Assembly (NCBI GenBank): GCA_023420415.1
Contig: JAEZWF010000042.1
Coordinates: forward strand, 154,982 to 218,981
Length of the DNA stretch: 64,000 nucleotides
From: Actinomycetes bacterium
GTDB taxonomy: Bacteria; Actinomycetota; Actinomycetes; Actinomycetales; Dermatophilaceae
Direction of reading: 5' to 3'
The position numbers and the translations under genes were made by a program. Positions 61,375-64,000 of the stretch are shown in pieces. Below the pieces are notes generated by a model that saw only the letters and a program-made list of their open reading frames with translations, made no database searches and was not told the origin of the DNA. Each line of letters begins with the position of its first letter. The first letter of the stretch is position 1.

Positions 61375-63798
61375 TCAGGCGACCTCGGCCATCAGGGCGG
61401 CCAGCTTGGCGCGCGAGCCGATGTCGAGCTTGCGGTAGATGTGCGACAGGTGCGCATCGACGGTGCGGGGTGAGACGAACAGCTCCTCGGCGATGCGCCG
61501 GCTCGTCAGCCCTTCGGCCACGAGCTCGGCGACCGCGCGCTCGGCCTTGGTGAGGGACCCCAGCGGTGTCGCCATGTCGGCGGGCAGCGACCGGCGGAAC
61601 TGACCGGTGATCGCGGCCAGCCCCGCTGGTGTCAGCTGACCGCTCAGCACCCAGACCGGCGGGCAGTCCGCGGGCGACCCCTCGATGTACGGCACCCCTG
61701 GCCGGCTCCGGCCCACCGCCCCACGCGGGATCCGCAGCGCCGCCGCAGCCCCGCAGAGCTGGCGGTGGGCCGGGTTCCCCTGGTCTCGCAGCAGGGACGC
61801 AAGGGCGTCGAGGACGTGGGCCGCCTGCGTCGGCATACCGATCTCGACGGCACGACGCAGCGCAGACAAGTAGGAGCTCTGCGCCTGGTCGGGCTCCCCG
61901 AGCAGCACGAGCGCGTCACCGACGAGGGCACGTGCCTCGACCGCGTCACGACCCAGCCGGCTGCTGTCGGCCAGGACGACGATGTCGGCAGCCCGTCCCG
62001 CAGCGCGCTCCGGGTCGACCGGCAGCAGCTCACGCGCCTCCTGCAGCGCCACCACGACCCGCACCGCCCACGGCAGGTGCTCGGTCTCCACCGGTTCACC
62101 CGGCTCCGCCGTGATCTGGCGCAGGAGCGTGTCGGCGAGCAGGGCGATGCGGTCCTCGTGGATGGCGAGGGCCTGCTGCCGGGCGTAGTGCGCCAGCGAC
62201 TGGGCCTCGACGACACGGCCCTGCTCCCACGCCACCTTGGCCTGCAAGGTCAACGCGGACAACGAGATCCAGCGCTCCTCCTCAGGCGGCGAGTCGTGGA
62301 TCAGCTGCGCCAGACGCTCCGCCTCCTCCCACTCACCCGCCGAGACGCAGACGTCCATCAGGGTCCGACGGGCCTGGCGGATCACGTAGTCGCTGCCGTC
62401 GAGGGCCAGCGCCAGCTCGGCGTCGGCGCGGGCATGGTGCAGGTCGCCGGCGTCGAGGTGCATCTCGGCCCGGATGGCGGCGTTGCGGGCCTGCTCGAGA
62501 TCACGGTCATGCGGGGAGGTGAGGGCCTTGGCGTGCTGTTCGGCGCGGTCGAGCAGGCGCACCCCCTCGTAGGTGCCTCGCACCTCTGACGCGCAGATCC
62601 CGGCGCGACGGGCCAGCTGCGAGCCCACGAGCGGTGGCCCGTCGCCACTGTCGAGCACCGCCTCGAGGAGCTCGACGGCCTCACGCGGACGCATCGCCGT
62701 GTAGAGGGAGGAGAACGCGCGGTTGGCCAGCTCGTAACCCTTGGCCCGGGTCGCAGGGTCGGCACACGCGTCCTGCACCGCCGCCGCCAGCAGCTCGACC
62801 TCTGCCAGCCACGGCTGGTCGGAGGCCCCGGTGAGGAAGTCCGGCGGCAGCACCCGGTCGGCCCAGCGCACCAGCCCGGCGCGGGCCGCGACGTCGTCAC
62901 CAGTCGCGGACGCGAGCGCACGCCCGACTTCGCGCAACGGCGCCAGCATGCCGAACCGGCCGTCGGCGTCGACCTCGACGAGGTTGCGCCGCGTCAGCGC
63001 CCCGGCGAGCTGCACCGCCTGCGGCCGCGAGACCTCGCACAGCTCCGCCAGCACCTCCAGGCTCATCGGCTGCCCCACGGCCGCCATCCGCCGGAAGCAC
63101 TGCTGCTCGCCCGACCCCAGCAGGTCGTGGGAGGCGCGCACCGCGTCGTCCATCGAGTGCACGGGCACGACGTCGGACACCCCGACGAGTGCGATCTGCA
63201 CGGCGAGCTGCTCGATCAGCAACGGCAGCCCGCCGCTGGCCGCCAACAGCTGGCGCAGGGTCGTCGCGTGCTGGTCGAGGTCGACGGGGTGACCGCCCGC
63301 GGTGGCGATCCGCGACAGCAGCAGCTCGAGCGCCGGCCCGTCGAGCGGGCCGTCCGGCTCGGGCACCGGCAGCGGCGCCAACCGGAGCACCCGCTCGGCA
63401 GGCTTACCCGCCATCGTCTGGGCCGTGCACATGAGCCGCCAGGTGGCGGCGTCCTCGAGCAGGTCGGTCAGGAGCTCGCCGAGTCCGTCGATGGCGTCGA
63501 CGCCGTCGAGCACCAGCAGCCGCTCCTGGCCGTCGAGGGCGCGCTTGAGCGCCATCGTGGGTGAGTCGCCCGGCACCAGGTCTGCCTCGAGCGCCTCGAG
63601 GCAGCTGCCGACGACCGACTCGCGCGTGTCGCCGGCGGACGCCCGCACCCAGGAGGTCGGCTGTCCCGACAGCACGTGCCGCGCCACGAGCGACTTGCCC
63701 GAGCCGGGCGCCCCGGTGAGGGTGACCCAGCGGTGCTCCGCGACGAGACCGCGCAGCTGCGCGATGACCTCGTCCCTACCGATGCACGGGGTGAGCAC
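61375..63798 (-). CDS. LAL-type LuxR regulator with N-terminal ATPase
   Basis: An 807-residue large ATP-binding LuxR protein. The P-loop is TGAPGSGKSLVARHVL (about residues 27-45), Walker B LLVLDGVDAIDGL, a TPR-like helical middle (about 330-700) and a C-terminal LuxR helix-turn-helix (TKAERAVAELVAEGLTSRRIAEELFVSPRTVDAHLSHIYRKL). ATPase and TPR domains sense a signal and drive oligomeric activation. GTG 63798 start; a leaderless promoter is possible. It stops 2 bp from the convergent etfD-like gene. Target unknown. Confidence 0.92.
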   Translation of the reverse strand: MLTPCIGRDEVIAQLRGLVAEHRWVTLTGAPGSGKSLVARHVLSGQPTSWVRASAGDTRESVVGSCLEALEADLVPGDSPTMALKRALDGQERLLVLDGVDAIDGLGELLTDLLEDAATWRLMCTAQTMAGKPAERVLRLAPLPVPEPDGPLDGPALELLLSRIATAGGHPVDLDQHATTLRQLLAASGGLPLLIEQLAVQIALVGVSDVVPVHSMDDAVRASHDLLGSGEQQCFRRMAAVGQPMSLEVLAELCEVSRPQAVQLAGALTRRNLVEVDADGRFGMLAPLREVGRALASATGDDVAARAGLVRWADRVLPPDFLTGASDQPWLAEVELLAAAVQDACADPATRAKGYELANRAFSSLYTAMRPREAVELLEAVLDSGDGPPLVGSQLARRAGICASEVRGTYEGVRLLDRAEQHAKALTSPHDRDLEQARNAAIRAEMHLDAGDLHHARADAELALALDGSDYVIRQARRTLMDVCVSAGEWEEAERLAQLIHDSPPEEERWISLSALTLQAKVAWEQGRVVEAQSLAHYARQQALAIHEDRIALLADTLLRQITAEPGEPVETEHLPWAVRVVVALQEARELLPVDPERAAGRAADIVVLADSSRLGRDAVEARALVGDALVLLGEPDQAQSSYLSALRRAVEIGMPTQAAHVLDALASLLRDQGNPAHRQLCGAAAALRIPRGAVGRSRPGVPYIEGSPADCPPVWVLSGQLTPAGLAAITGQFRRSLPADMATPLGSLTKAERAVAELVAEGLTSRRIAEELFVSPRTVDAHLSHIYRKLDIGSRAKLAALMAEVA

Positions 63799-63974
63799 GA
63801 ACCGAGGCTATCGACACCTACGGGCGCAATATCGGTGGTTTCACTGATGTGCTGCGAAAAGCGCTACGGCAGGCTTCTTCTCGAGGCAGGAACCGCAGGG
63901 CCGGGGCGACGAGGAGGGGCGTTGCCGACGGACACCGGTTCCGCTCCTGGCGGGAGGGCCAGCACGAAGGGCCC

Positions 63975-63993
63975 GGGGGGGGGGGGGGGGGGG
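63975..63993. repeat. 19-nt poly-G tract near the right edge
   Basis: A run of 19 G followed by CGCCCCC to the window end. Nothing like it occurs elsewhere here; a sequencing, assembly or gap-filling artefact is more likely than a real homopolymer. Confidence 0.6.
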
Positions 63994-64000
63994 CGCCCCC

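Overview
The window is very GC-rich with strong third-position G/C bias. It is closely packed, and many genes overlap by GTGA or ATGA. The gene content is actinobacterial: tandem FluC pumps, FolP2, GTP-type PEP carboxykinase, a WXG100 protein, LCP ligase, NTF2-type PBP, EtfD-like Fe-S oxidoreductase, leaderless genes and a B12 riboswitch on a class Ia ribonucleotide reductase. Micrococcales close to Intrasporangiaceae is my best guess, by inference only. No prophage, integrase, IS element or CRISPR array is visible, so this looks like chromosomal backbone with accessory cassettes.

Layout. 1-4 kb: end of an alanine-type aminotransferase, two FluC fluoride channels, and a DHA2 efflux pump divergent from a WYL regulator. 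4-8 kb: NrdR boxes, cobalamin riboswitch, nrdA-nrdB. 8-9.3 kb: a frameshifted secreted I36-M23 protein and a small membrane protein. 9.4-12.6 kb: a small WXG100-linked cluster. 12.7-15 kb: tRNA-Arg and pckG with a CRP-like site. 15-19.7 kb: a LacI-controlled sugar ABC transporter with UspA. 19.7-25 kb: a methyltransferase, an unrecognised Rossmann-like protein and a secreted M36 metalloprotease. 25.5-31.7 kb: a two-component system, ArnT/YkcB-type GT39 and GT2-GtrA glycosyltransferases, and a DUF4333 protein. 32-36 kb: tRNA-Ser(GCT), LCP ligase and PBP. 36-40.6 kb: cold-shock protein, FolP2 and a second M36 protease. 40.7-43 kb: an acyl-CoA dehydrogenase/kinase pair like a split ACAD11. 43-49 kb: an amine or beta-amino-acid catabolic operon under a divergent MocR regulator. 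49.5-50.2 kb: tRNA-Ser(TGA) and a YtxH protein. 50.5-55.9 kb: a translationally coupled cassette of subtilisin, sigma factor, beta-sandwich protein and TPR-CHAT caspase-like protease. 55.9-57.4 kb: cysE/cysK. 57.6-59 kb: an anti-sigma-like membrane protein and ECF sigma. 59-61.4 kb: etfD-like gene behind a TetR-type operator. 61.4-63.8 kb: a LAL-type LuxR regulator. The window ends in a 19-G homopolymer.

The strongest candidate for an undescribed system is the protease/sigma cassette at 50.5-55.9 kb. It joins two proteases with intact catalytic residues to a sigma factor, which recalls the logic of TPR-CHAT proteins that release sigma factors in type III-E CRISPR loci, but without any CRISPR component.

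A second, genome-scale signal is the octamer GTATGCCG/CGGCATAC. It occurs about once per kilobase on both strands, inside genes (using the otherwise scarce codons TAT and GCA), between genes, in hairpins and at the -10 position of leaderless genes. Two separate palindromic repeat families and short direct repeats of tRNA-Ser 3' ends add further non-coding structure.
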